DNA of 64,000 nt from Methylacidiphilum infernorum V4 (GTDB lineage Bacteria > Verrucomicrobiota > Verrucomicrobiia > Methylacidiphilales > Methylacidiphilaceae): assembly GCF_000019665.1 (NCBI RefSeq), contig NC_010794.1, forward strand, positions 1,612,001 to 1,676,000, read 5' to 3'. Position numbers and translations under genes: made by a program. This document shows, piece after piece, positions 53,408 through 61,048 of the stretch. Position 1 is the stretch's first letter, and each line of letters begins with the position of its first letter. The notes below the pieces were generated by a model that was not told the DNA's origin, did no database searches, and saw only the letters and a list, made by a program, of their open reading frames with translations.

Positions 53408-53935
53408 TTATATTTCTAATTTTAACCTCTTATTTTTCCCTTTGTTTGACCCTTTGGCAAGAATTAAATTGCGTAACGACTTCTTTGCACGAAATATTCT
53501 AGACATCACCGTTCCTATAGGCACGTTCAATATTTCAGAAATGTCTAGATAAGAAAGTTCATCCATGTAATAGAGAAGCAGAACAATCCTATAGGGCTCA
53601 TCAAGCTGGAAAAGACAGTCCAGGACATACTGGCAATCAACCGTTATTTCTCCTTTGTTTTCCTCCACAAGGAAATTTTCCATCTCTTCAATACCCATGT
53701 ATTGATAGCGTTCTTCCCTCTTCTTCGATCGGAGGAACAACCTATACAAGGTGGTAAAAAGCCAGTTTTTGACTTTCAAAGCGTTCTTTAAATTTTCTTT
53801 ATGAGTATAAAGAAGAACAAAAGCCTGCTGCACTAAATCACAAGCTTGATCAGGTTGCCTGCAAAGCGACAAGGCAAATCTATAGGCATCCTTGTGATAT
53901 TCTTCAAAAAATTTTTCAAACTCTTGTCTATTCAT
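53408..53935 (-). CDS. ECF-type RNA polymerase sigma factor
   Basis: 175 residues from ATG 53935. AAGGGG lies directly upstream. Region 2 covers FFEEYHKDAYRFALSLCRQPDQACDLVQQAFVLLY and WLFTTLYRLFLRSKKR. Region 4 covers LDCLFQLDEPYRIVLLLYYMDELSYLDISEILNVPIGTVMSRIFRAKKSLRN, with the HTH in the ISEILNVPIGTVMSR part. There is no sigma-3 domain. The open frame continues 58 codons upstream but that part has no sigma character. A small gene follows after 9 bases. What signal it answers is unknown. Confidence 0.9.
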   Translation of the reverse strand: MNRQEFEKFFEEYHKDAYRFALSLCRQPDQACDLVQQAFVLLYTHKENLKNALKVKNWLFTTLYRLFLRSKKREERYQYMGIEEMENFLVEENKGEITVDCQYVLDCLFQLDEPYRIVLLLYYMDELSYLDISEILNVPIGTVMSRIFRAKKSLRNLILAKGSNKGKNKRLKLEI

Positions 53936-54138
53936 AACCCCTTGTCCATTATTCTTATAAGAAGGTTTTTGAAACGAAATGGTAGAGAGCCAAAGGCAAA
54001 GCCGATGCTCAGCGACCGAACAAAGCTGATTGCTAGGCTTTCTTTCCCTAAAACTTTGCCGACACACAAAAGGGCAAACGCTTACATGGGAACAAGAGGG
54101 CGATTGCAAAGCTCCTCCATGGCCTAGCTTGATCGAAT

Positions 54139-54522
54139 TTAAGAATAGGACTTAGGGGGAGGATTACGGAACGGGAGACAAACCGAATCAGGAACTTGCT
54201 TAACCTGGTGCAGGGTTTGCAACAAAAGATTGTACCTTTTTACTTCGATAGACAAAGCGGGCGTAATCATGGGTGATGCTTTTTTCAAGGATTTCGACCA
54301 CGCCATTTTCTTTGCTTCTTTGAATTGCTCCTTGGAAACTTTTTTACAAATGGAACAGGGATGTTTCCCATCAAATGTCATTGTTATGCCACTTTCTACC
54401 CCGTAACTGGATGAATAGCTAGAGATCATCTTTCCGTAGGCAACAAAGAGAATTAAAATCCAGTGGAGGCCCAAAATACCAAAAAGCGACAGCAAGGAAA
54501 GAATGGAGCCTACTTTTTTCAC
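54139..54522 (-). CDS. small membrane-anchored protein with CxxC motif
   Basis: 127 residues from GTG 54522, with AAAGGA a few bases upstream. One N-terminal membrane helix (residues ~8-28) precedes a periplasmic part containing TFDGKHPCSICKKVSKEQ: a CxxC with an adjacent His and Lys that could bind metal or act in redox chemistry. The last ~30 residues hold another Cys and PFRNPPPK. It resembles proteins of the DUF2946-like kind found in copper-handling loci, a weak memory-based match. It lies about 200 bases upstream of the sigma gene, same strand. Confidence 0.6.
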   Translation of the reverse strand: MKKVGSILSLLSLFGILGLHWILILFVAYGKMISSYSSSYGVESGITMTFDGKHPCSICKKVSKEQFKEAKKMAWSKSLKKASPMITPALSIEVKRYNLLLQTLHQVKQVPDSVCLPFRNPPPKSYS

Positions 54523-54651
54523 TTTCCTTTACTTGGAATTTTTTCTAAGCTCTGTCAACACTATTTTTTCAATTCTTGTTTCGTTCTCTATCCTGTTGTT
54601 TTTAAGCAGCATGAGGGATATACAATAGGTTGATGCCCGCCTGCCACGATC

Positions 54652-55533
54652 ATGATAAAGCCAAGTTTTACCCTTTTCTGCGGCTGTCTATGCCTATTTG
54701 CTTTTCGGGAGACGATTCAAAGTTTTGCTTCCAGTCCCTCGGTTAAAGCCTCTAGGGATACTCCTGCCCTGGCCCGATCCTATCAACGGCTAAGCCTAGC
54801 TCAATATCAACAAGGAAAGAAACTTGTCGATCTCTTGAATATTAACCCAAAAGATAAGGTCCTAGACATCGGATGCGGTAGCGGAGAACTGGCCGCATAT
54901 GCTGCCCAGTTTTGTTCACCCCAAGGTTTTGTGCTCGGCATCGATCCTTCGCCCTATAGAATAGAGCTCGCTCAAAAAAAAGGGGCCAAGAACTGTTATT
55001 TTCGGGTCGCAAGCTCCGACCAACTCTATTCTTTGCCCTCCAACAGCTTCGATGTGGTTTATCTTAACTATGTCTTGCATTGGATAGAGAATAAAAGGCA
55101 AGTATTCGAAGAGATTTTTCGCCTTCTTAAACCTGGAGGCAGGCTGGGAATAAGCATGGGGGACAAGCAGCAGAATTCAAAAGTATACTCTATCCTCATG
55201 GAATCGATTCAAGAAACGCTTGGGAAAATTCCCTCTGACCGGCTCGTCACTCCTTATTACATCTCGAAGGAACAACTCGAAAAAACGGCTATTCAAAGCG
55301 GTTTTTCTATAGATCATCTTTACGTCGAAGAAAATATCCACTACTTAAGTTCCCCTTCGAAGGTCATAGAATTTTTTGAAGCGAGCGATTTCGGTAATTT
55401 TTTAGCGGGTATTCCTCAAAAAGCCAAAAGAAAGATAATCCGTAAAATGAAGGGGAATTTAGCCAGGCTGGCTACGCCTCGAGGAATAGAAATGAAATAC
55501 CGAACTATTGTCTTCATCGGTCACAAACCCTGA
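54652..55533 (+). CDS. SAM methyltransferase with an N-terminal hydrophobic leader
   Basis: 293 residues. A class I methyltransferase with VLDIGCGSGELAAYAA near residue 64, VLGIDPSPYRIELAQKKGA, FDVVYLNYVLHWIENK and LKPGGRLGISMGD. It resembles UbiE/arsenite-type enzymes without their extra Cys signature. The first ~26 residues (TLFCGCLCLFAF and the ASSP end) look like a signal peptide or membrane anchor, although SAM enzymes normally stay in the cytosol. No in-frame start follows the leader before the domain. A membrane-anchored cytosolic enzyme is the simpler explanation. Confidence 0.75.
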   Translation: MIKPSFTLFCGCLCLFAFRETIQSFASSPSVKASRDTPALARSYQRLSLAQYQQGKKLVDLLNINPKDKVLDIGCGSGELAAYAAQFCSPQGFVLGIDPSPYRIELAQKKGAKNCYFRVASSDQLYSLPSNSFDVVYLNYVLHWIENKRQVFEEIFRLLKPGGRLGISMGDKQQNSKVYSILMESIQETLGKIPSDRLVTPYYISKEQLEKTAIQSGFSIDHLYVEENIHYLSSPSKVIEFFEASDFGNFLAGIPQKAKRKIIRKMKGNLARLATPRGIEMKYRTIVFIGHKP

Positions 55534-55562
55534 GTAAACTAGAGCACAGCTGCCCCCAACCA

Positions 55563-55591
55563 CTTCTCCCTAACCAAGCGAGAGGGGGAAG
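55563..55591. other. hairpin after the methyltransferase gene
   Basis: CTTCTCCC (55563-55570) pairs with GGGGGAAG (55584-55591), with one G-T pair and a 13-base loop. It lies 30 bases after the methyltransferase stop. No T-run follows, so it may be a transcript-end stabiliser rather than a terminator. The remaining bases up to 55879 hold no gene that I can support. Confidence 0.35.
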
Positions 55592-55879
55592 GAACTTGAA
55601 CCTCGATGCTCTTTTATACAATGGATTATTTAAAGAAGGATGATTCTCTTGTAAGAAAAATTCAGGAAAAGTCCAGGATCCTTTTTAAATAGGGACCGAG
55701 ACCATGTTTATTCTCCTGGGAATCCGACTTTCCAAAATTCTGCGCCCGCATTTGGCAAGAAACCGGGCATAATCTAAAGGCTTGGCTTCTGTCAGAACCG
55801 CCCTCCTTGGCTATAGGGAGAAAAAATTTCAAAATCTAGGAAGGCTTACCGACGAATACAATGGTTCTTTTCCCAGGGC

Positions 55880-57247
55880 TTACAAGGGAGCAATGTTCTT
55901 GGGTTCTTTTCTGGCGGGATAATTCCAATAAAAAAAATACAGGACGGCGCCAAGGCAAAGCCAACCTACAAAGGCAATAAGAGTAGTCTTGCTGAGATGA
56001 ATAATCAAAAAAAAGCAACTCAAAATCGAAAGAATACCCGTCCATGGCATTCCCGGAGCCCTAAAAGGAGCTATAAGTTCGGGATTTTTTTTTCTCATCA
56101 CTAAAACGGATACCGAAACCATGATAAAGGCGGTCAGCGCCCCGACATTGGTCAGTTCAGCCACGGTATGTATCGGAGTAAAACCGGCCAGCAAGGCTAC
56201 GATTAAGCCAGAACTCAATATTATCCTGTAAGGAGTATTAAACTTGGGATGCAACTTTTCCAAAAATGGAGGCAAGAACCGATCACGGGACATGGCAAAA
56301 AAAATCCTGCTCTGCCCATACATATTTACAAGCAAAGCCGACGTGATCCCTCCTAAAGCTCCCACGCTGACAACGGAAGCTGTTAGACGTTCTCCAACTT
56401 GCATCAAGGCATACGTCACGGGGTCTTTTACATCCAGTTTCTTGTAAGAGACCACCCCCGTTAACAATAGCCCGACCAATATGTAAAGAAAGGTACAAAA
56501 CACAAGAGAACCGATAATGCCAAGGGGTAAATCTTTCCCAGGATTCTTAGCCTCCTCCGCGGTGGTCGAAACCGCATCAAAACCGAGGTAAGCAAAAAAG
56601 ATAAAAGCAGCTCCACCCATAACTCCTTTCCATCCAAAAGGCATAAAGGGAACCCAATTAGACATGTTGAGATGGCGGCTGGCTACAAAAATGAAAAGGA
56701 CGATAACCGCTAATTTTAATCCCACGATAAAATGATTAAACCAAGCGCTTTCCTTAACACCCTTAGAAAGCAAAAGAGCCATCAAAAAGACTATGCCCAT
56801 GGCCGGAACGTTCATCATTCCTCCTTCCGAAGGAGCGTGGGCAAATTGGAAAGGAACGACGATTCCCACAGCCTTTAGGAGATCAACCATGTAAGCCGAC
56901 CAACCTATGGAAACCACGGCACCCGTAAGGAGGTAAGCCAAAATCAGGCACCAACCCGTAATCCATCCGGCGAACCTGCCAATAGCCCTATAGGCATAAG
57001 TATAAGCACTGCCCGCAGAGTGAATAACAGAAGAAAATTCCGCATAGGCGAACGCGGTAAAAAGACAAACGATTCCCGCAAAAACAAAAGATATACTCAA
57101 AGCCGGTCCTGCTTCCCTTGCTGCGGCAACCCCTGTAAGGACGAAAATGCCCGAACCGATTATGGCACCTACTCCAAGAAGAAAAAGATCGAAGGCATTA
57201 AGCGTCTTGGCTAGCTTTTGTTTCTCTGAAGGTTTCAAAAGATCCAT
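55880..57247 (-). CDS. APC family amino acid permease
   Basis: 455 residues, twelve hydrophobic segments. GVGAIIGSGIFVLTGVAAAREAGPA near residue 26 is the substrate-binding unwound helix 1 of APC carriers. FIFFAYLGFDAVSTTAEEAKNPGKDLP near 215 is helix 6 and its loop. It fits the cationic amino acid transporter (YfnA/CAT) group. A single gene, divergent from the GNAT gene. The substrate class is inferred only from family resemblance. Confidence 0.92.
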   Translation of the reverse strand: MDLLKPSEKQKLAKTLNAFDLFLLGVGAIIGSGIFVLTGVAAAREAGPALSISFVFAGIVCLFTAFAYAEFSSVIHSAGSAYTYAYRAIGRFAGWITGWCLILAYLLTGAVVSIGWSAYMVDLLKAVGIVVPFQFAHAPSEGGMMNVPAMGIVFLMALLLSKGVKESAWFNHFIVGLKLAVIVLFIFVASRHLNMSNWVPFMPFGWKGVMGGAAFIFFAYLGFDAVSTTAEEAKNPGKDLPLGIIGSLVFCTFLYILVGLLLTGVVSYKKLDVKDPVTYALMQVGERLTASVVSVGALGGITSALLVNMYGQSRIFFAMSRDRFLPPFLEKLHPKFNTPYRIILSSGLIVALLAGFTPIHTVAELTNVGALTAFIMVSVSVLVMRKKNPELIAPFRAPGMPWTGILSILSCFFLIIHLSKTTLIAFVGWLCLGAVLYFFYWNYPARKEPKNIAPL

Positions 57248-57381
57248 CGTTTACTTCTTAAACTTTTTTCCCTGTTTTGACCTTAATGTCTAAAAAGCAG
57301 GAGAGATTCCAAGAGCTTTATTCTATCTTTGTTTTTTGTAAAAGAGTAGCGGAATTGAATCCTCTCTTTATAATTTTTTTC

Positions 57382-57882
57382 ATGGAAAATCTTGTTATCA
57401 GGGAGGCCACCAAGGACGACCTTCCTGTCCTATATTCTCTTTTCAAAACAATTGTCGAAGAACAAGCTTCCTATCCTTTTACCCTTCCTTTTTCTTATCC
57501 CGATTTTATCCAGTTCTGGGAAGTTCCCTCCCCGTCTTGGAAATTTTGCGCCTGTATTGGAGATACAATCACCGGAGGTTATATGCTCAAGCCCAATTCC
57601 GTAGGCTTGGGCGATCATGTCGCTAACGGCTCTTTTTTTGTCGCTCCCCCCTTTCGTAGGCGAGGCATAGGAGAGCAGCTGGGAGGGCATGCTTTAAAAA
57701 AAGCCAAGCAATTACATTTTCTTGCCTTGCAATTCAATTACGTCGTCAGCACGAATGTCCCGGCAGTCAATCTATGGCTCAAGCTCGGATTTAAAATCGT
57801 AGGTAGCATCCCCAAAGCCTTTCGCCATCCTCAAAAGGGTTATGTTGATGTTTACATCATGTTTAGAGAAATTGAGCCATAG
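57382..57882 (+). CDS. GNAT family N-acetyltransferase
   Basis: ATG 57382 gives 166 residues beginning MENLVIREATKDDLPVLYSL, the usual GNAT opening. SFFVAPPFRRRGIGEQLGGHALKKAKQLHF contains the acetyl-CoA pyrophosphate loop (RRRGIGEQ). VPAVNLWLKLGFKIVGSIPKAF is the closing beta-bulge motif. The last part has GYVDVYIMF. The upstream in-frame extension has no GNAT features. The acceptor is unknown. Its end is 15 bases from the convergent YqjD-like gene. Confidence 0.88.
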   Translation: MENLVIREATKDDLPVLYSLFKTIVEEQASYPFTLPFSYPDFIQFWEVPSPSWKFCACIGDTITGGYMLKPNSVGLGDHVANGSFFVAPPFRRRGIGEQLGGHALKKAKQLHFLALQFNYVVSTNVPAVNLWLKLGFKIVGSIPKAFRHPQKGYVDVYIMFREIEP

Positions 57883-57896
57883 GATGGACAAAGCTT

Positions 57897-58247
57897 TCAT
57901 TCTTTTGATTCTTTTGGAGGAGGATTTTTATTCCCAGGGTAGTCTTTTTTTGAAGACCAGTCCTTGACAGGTTGGTCTCTTTTAAACTCCTTTTGGATAT
58001 TCTTCCATACCCATTTGCCTACCTGTTTCAAAAGGTAATAAAAGAAACCCATTCGGGCTAATTTGGAGAAAATCCACCGGAGGGAATAGAGAAGCAGGCC
58101 TATGGCTATCCCCGCGACGAGGCTAAGGATAAGGGTATTTTCTTTAGAAAGATTGTCGCCTACCCGCTTGAGAGATTCCTTGAATCGGGCACGAGCTTCC
58201 TCAAGCTTTACTTGAGGATCCGATTTGCTATTTTTCTTATTATCCAT
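57897..58247 (-). CDS. YqjD/ElaB-like membrane-associated protein
   Basis: 116 residues. A charged amphipathic N-terminal half (LEEARARFKESLKRVGDNLSKENT) is followed by one hydrophobic glycine-rich helix (LILSLVAGIAIGLLLYSL, residues ~40-57) and a basic tail rich in Lys and Pro. This layout matches DUF883-type proteins that tie ribosomes to the inner membrane in E. coli. It overlaps the upstream holin-like gene by 40 bases, a coupled pair. Confidence 0.65.
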   Translation of the reverse strand: MDNKKNSKSDPQVKLEEARARFKESLKRVGDNLSKENTLILSLVAGIAIGLLLYSLRWIFSKLARMGFFYYLLKQVGKWVWKNIQKEFKRDQPVKDWSSKKDYPGNKNPPPKESKE

Positions 58248-58555
58248 AGAAAAAACCCGGAAAGAAGAGTCATGAAGGCGCCGCAGAGAAAGGCCCCTCC
58301 AATTTTTCCCAGTACCTCACTAAAGAGCAAGTAAAGCCCCCAAATGCCGTAGAGGAATCCTATAAAAAGAGAAACAATGGAAAAGCAGAGGAGAAGCAGG
58401 CTGATCAACAAGAGAAAGACGAACGACCATGCTCGGTGGCGAAGACAATGTATTTCAGCTTCGAGAAGTTCCATGAGTCGAAGAACAAGTTCGCCTATTC
58501 CCCAAAAAGGTTCTTTGTTTTCAGAATTTTCACCCGCTTTCTTTTCCATGAACAT
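58208..58555 (-). CDS. YqjE-like / phage-holin superfamily membrane protein
   Basis: 115 residues. A hydrophilic helix (LVLRLMELLEAEIHCLRHRAW) precedes two long hydrophobic segments (residues ~42-70 and ~75-105) with an intervening Gly-rich turn. This fits the YqjE/Phage_holin_3_6 family, and the partner downstream fits YqjD. ATG 58549 is an alternative start. Nothing around it looks phage-derived, so a chromosomal envelope function is preferred. Confidence 0.65.
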   Translation of the reverse strand: MFMEKKAGENSENKEPFWGIGELVLRLMELLEAEIHCLRHRAWSFVFLLLISLLLLCFSIVSLFIGFLYGIWGLYLLFSEVLGKIGGAFLCGAFMTLLSGFFLWIIRKIANRILK

Positions 58556-58617
58556 CTAAAATGAATCGACTATCTTCAGAGATACCAATAAAAAAATAAA
58601 GCTCAAAGACAATCTTT

Positions 58618-58640
58618 AGCTCTTTTTGCGAAAAAGAGCT
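58618..58640. terminator. perfect 10-bp hairpin, possible terminator
   Basis: AGCTCTTTTT (58618-58627), GCG loop, AAAAAGAGCT (58631-58640), followed by TTT on the plus strand. It lies about 190 bases after the stop of the tandem-SIS gene, between the hyp operon and the YqjE-like gene. Both flanking genes read leftwards, and on that strand no T-run follows, so it may act as a stabilising hairpin or a weak terminator. Confidence 0.5.
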
Positions 58641-58827
58641 TTTCCCATCTCAAGCCCTGGATACCCCAATCTTCAGCGACTACCGGCTGAGGTCGTCGAG
58701 CCTTTAACCAGCTTAACCGGCTCTTGGCTGTTGAACTTTTTTCGCCTTCCCAGCTATACATCGCCTTTTCCCATAAATTTCTTTTAAGCTATTGCACCGG
58801 AGAAGGTCAAACGGACGTTTCAAAGGA

Positions 58828-60000
58828 TTATACCGGAAGCTCTGGGTTGCACAAGGCTTCGCAGATAACGTGATAAATGGAAAGCTGGACTTCCTGGATC
58901 CGGGGAATATAATTGCTGGGGACGACGATCGATACGTCAGCGAGCCCTCTTCTTTTGATCTCTCCGCCGTCATGACCCACTAAGGCAAGAGTAGAAAGTC
59001 CCCTCCTTTTTGCCTCTTCAAAGCCCCGTAACAGGTTTGTCGAATTCCCGCTGGTCGAAATGCCCACCAAAACATCATTCGATTGAGCATGGGCTAATAA
59101 TTGCCGAGAAAAAACAACTTCAGCTCCTACGTCATTTAAAAGCGCTGTAATGAGGGCAGGTTCCATTGCAAGAGAGACTGCTGGGAAAGGTCTTGCTTTT
59201 TTTACCGGTGGACTGATTAGATCCAGGACAAAATCATTGGCATCCGTTGCCGAACCCCCGTTACCCATAACCATAACCTTTCCCCCTCGAATCCTCGTTT
59301 CTTCAAGCAGTTCGATAGCTTGAAGGATAGCTAGAGGCTCCTCTGCAACTCTCTCTCTTAATCTATTGTCTTCCTTTAGCTTTTCTAAGATAGATTGAGA
59401 TACCGCATCCAATAAAGGCCCGATGTCATGACCACTCGAGCGAAGAGAAGGATAAAGAAATTCAAGCCCTCCTATTTCATATCCCAATGGGCGGTGCTCC
59501 AAAAAAACATGAATCGTTTCCCAGAACGTATGGTATATGGTCTCTACGATTTCTTGAAAAATCCAGGGATCGCTTACGGGAGATTCCACCGCATAATTTC
59601 CTTTTTTACCCGGGAAGGCAAAGGTCATCGCTCCTTTTACCGATGCCCATTGAAGAGCTTCCTCGATCTCCTTGTCCCCCTCAATGGGACCAAAACCAAA
59701 AACCATGTCTTCTTTCTTGCAAAGGCAGCTTAACCAGCTAGAAAAATGCGCAGAAATATCCAAAGCGGGCAACGCTTTCTTGCCCACGATTACAGGATGA
59801 ACAAATTCAACAGCAACATGCTGGGCATCGCTGAGGGCTGATCCTTTCCCAAAAGCAAGCAATCTACCCCCTCTTAAGAATCTTTCGGAAGCCTCCTGGC
59901 TTGCTTGTGCTATTTTAAAAGCCTCGGAGAAAAAAAATTTCTCGGCTATTTCGTTCCTTTCCTGAAGTTTTTGCTTAATCCAGAAAGTGTCCACTGCCAT
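58828..60000 (-). CDS. tandem SIS-domain (GmhA-like) protein of the hyp operon
   Basis: Two sugar-isomerase (SIS) halves in one 390-residue chain, starting at ATG 60000, 2 bases after the hypE stop. E. coli GmhA uses H61, E65, Q172 and H180. The N-half keeps all four equivalents (H61, E65, Q149, H157) but has lost the STSGNS phosphate loop (it reads FGPIEGDKE). The C-half keeps ISTSGNSTN (315-320), GNGGSATDAND, Q369 and H377, but the His and Glu equivalents are Asp (256, 260). The halves may therefore make one composite site. Function in hydrogenase maturation is unknown. A phosphoheptose-isomerase role is less likely because the gene sits in the hyp operon. Confidence 0.82.
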   Translation of the reverse strand: MAVDTFWIKQKLQERNEIAEKFFFSEAFKIAQASQEASERFLRGGRLLAFGKGSALSDAQHVAVEFVHPVIVGKKALPALDISAHFSSWLSCLCKKEDMVFGFGPIEGDKEIEEALQWASVKGAMTFAFPGKKGNYAVESPVSDPWIFQEIVETIYHTFWETIHVFLEHRPLGYEIGGLEFLYPSLRSSGHDIGPLLDAVSQSILEKLKEDNRLRERVAEEPLAILQAIELLEETRIRGGKVMVMGNGGSATDANDFVLDLISPPVKKARPFPAVSLAMEPALITALLNDVGAEVVFSRQLLAHAQSNDVLVGISTSGNSTNLLRGFEEAKRRGLSTLALVGHDGGEIKRRGLADVSIVVPSNYIPRIQEVQLSIYHVICEALCNPELPV

Positions 60001-60002
60001 TT

Positions 60003-61019
60003 TCAACAGATCCGGGGAAGGGGTTCTCCAACTAACATATCAATAATCCGGCTCCCTCCATATTTTGTAAAACCCAAAACCGTGGCCGGCGGGTATTCTC
60101 GAATTTCTCCAATTTCCACCGCTCCTTCACCTCCAGGAGTGGATCTTAAGATCTCAATAACTTCCCTGGATCTTTTTGCTTCGACTACGGCTAAAAATTG
60201 CCCTTCGCAAGCGATATAAAGAGGATCGATCCCTAAAATCTCGCTCGCCCCCCTAACCTCATCCCTCATTGGAACCTGTTCCTCCCTAATCGCTATAGCC
60301 AATCCGCAGTCCCTTGCTAGTTCGTTTAAAGCCGTAGCGACACCACCCCGGGTCGGATCGCGCATCCATTTAACCGCCGTAGGGGCTTTTTTGAGTATCG
60401 GATCAATCAAGGACCAAAGGGGACGACTGTCACTTTTTAAATCCGCTTCAAGTTCGAGTTCCCCTCTTGCCATTAAAATCGTTATTCCATGGTCACCTAT
60501 CGGCCCGGAAAGAATGATTTTGTCTGAAGGTCTTACCCTTTGCACGCCGAGATTCACATCCAAAGCTATGCTTCCAATGCCCGTTGTGGTTATAAATAAT
60601 GAATCAGCTTTTCCTTTTTCAACGACCTTAATATCTCCTCCAATAATGGGGACAGGAACAAGGCTGGCCGCCTCAGCCATCGCTGCAATTTCTCTTTTAA
60701 ACACGTCCAGGGGAAGTCCTTCTTCAATAATCCAGCTTGAAAGGATGGCTAAAGGCTTTGCCCCGCTAACGGACAGATCGTTCACCGTGCCATTGACGGC
60801 GAGTTTGCCAATCGATCCTCCGGGAAAAATTATAGGGTGGACCACAAAGCTATCCGTGGTCAACGCAAGCTTTCCTTCGGGCTGCTCCACCATAGCTGCA
60901 TCAGAAAGAACCTCCAGGGAGGGATTGCGTAAGGCGGGAAGAATGATAGATTCAATTAACCGTCGGGTTGACTTCCCTCCTGAACCATGAGTCAGGTTAA
61001 TCCGCTGGTCGTGTTCCAT
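60003..61019 (-). CDS. hypE: hydrogenase expression/formation protein HypE
   Basis: Dehydrates the S-carbamoyl group on its own C-terminal Cys to a thiocyanate, with ATP, donating CN to the NiFe active-site iron. It has THGSGGKSTRRLI at the N-terminus, TTDSFVVHPIIFPGGSIGKLAVNGTVNDLSVSGA (PurM-like ATP fold), GGDIKVV, DPTRGGVATALNELA and the invariant C-terminal PRIC ending with the acceptor Cys338. It has 338 residues. It starts 29 bases after hypD and runs into the SIS gene. Confidence 0.96.
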   Translation of the reverse strand: MEHDQRINLTHGSGGKSTRRLIESIILPALRNPSLEVLSDAAMVEQPEGKLALTTDSFVVHPIIFPGGSIGKLAVNGTVNDLSVSGAKPLAILSSWIIEEGLPLDVFKREIAAMAEAASLVPVPIIGGDIKVVEKGKADSLFITTTGIGSIALDVNLGVQRVRPSDKIILSGPIGDHGITILMARGELELEADLKSDSRPLWSLIDPILKKAPTAVKWMRDPTRGGVATALNELARDCGLAIAIREEQVPMRDEVRGASEILGIDPLYIACEGQFLAVVEAKRSREVIEILRSTPGGEGAVEIGEIREYPPATVLGFTKYGGSRIIDMLVGEPLPRIC

Positions 61020-61048
61020 TTTTTCGTATTTGTTGCTTCAGGCAGGAT

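Noticed and set aside
53936-54109. 58-codon N-terminal extension of the sigma factor
   Set aside because: It lacks sigma character and is Cys/Ser-rich. ATG 53935 has a purine-rich site and begins the region 2 helix.
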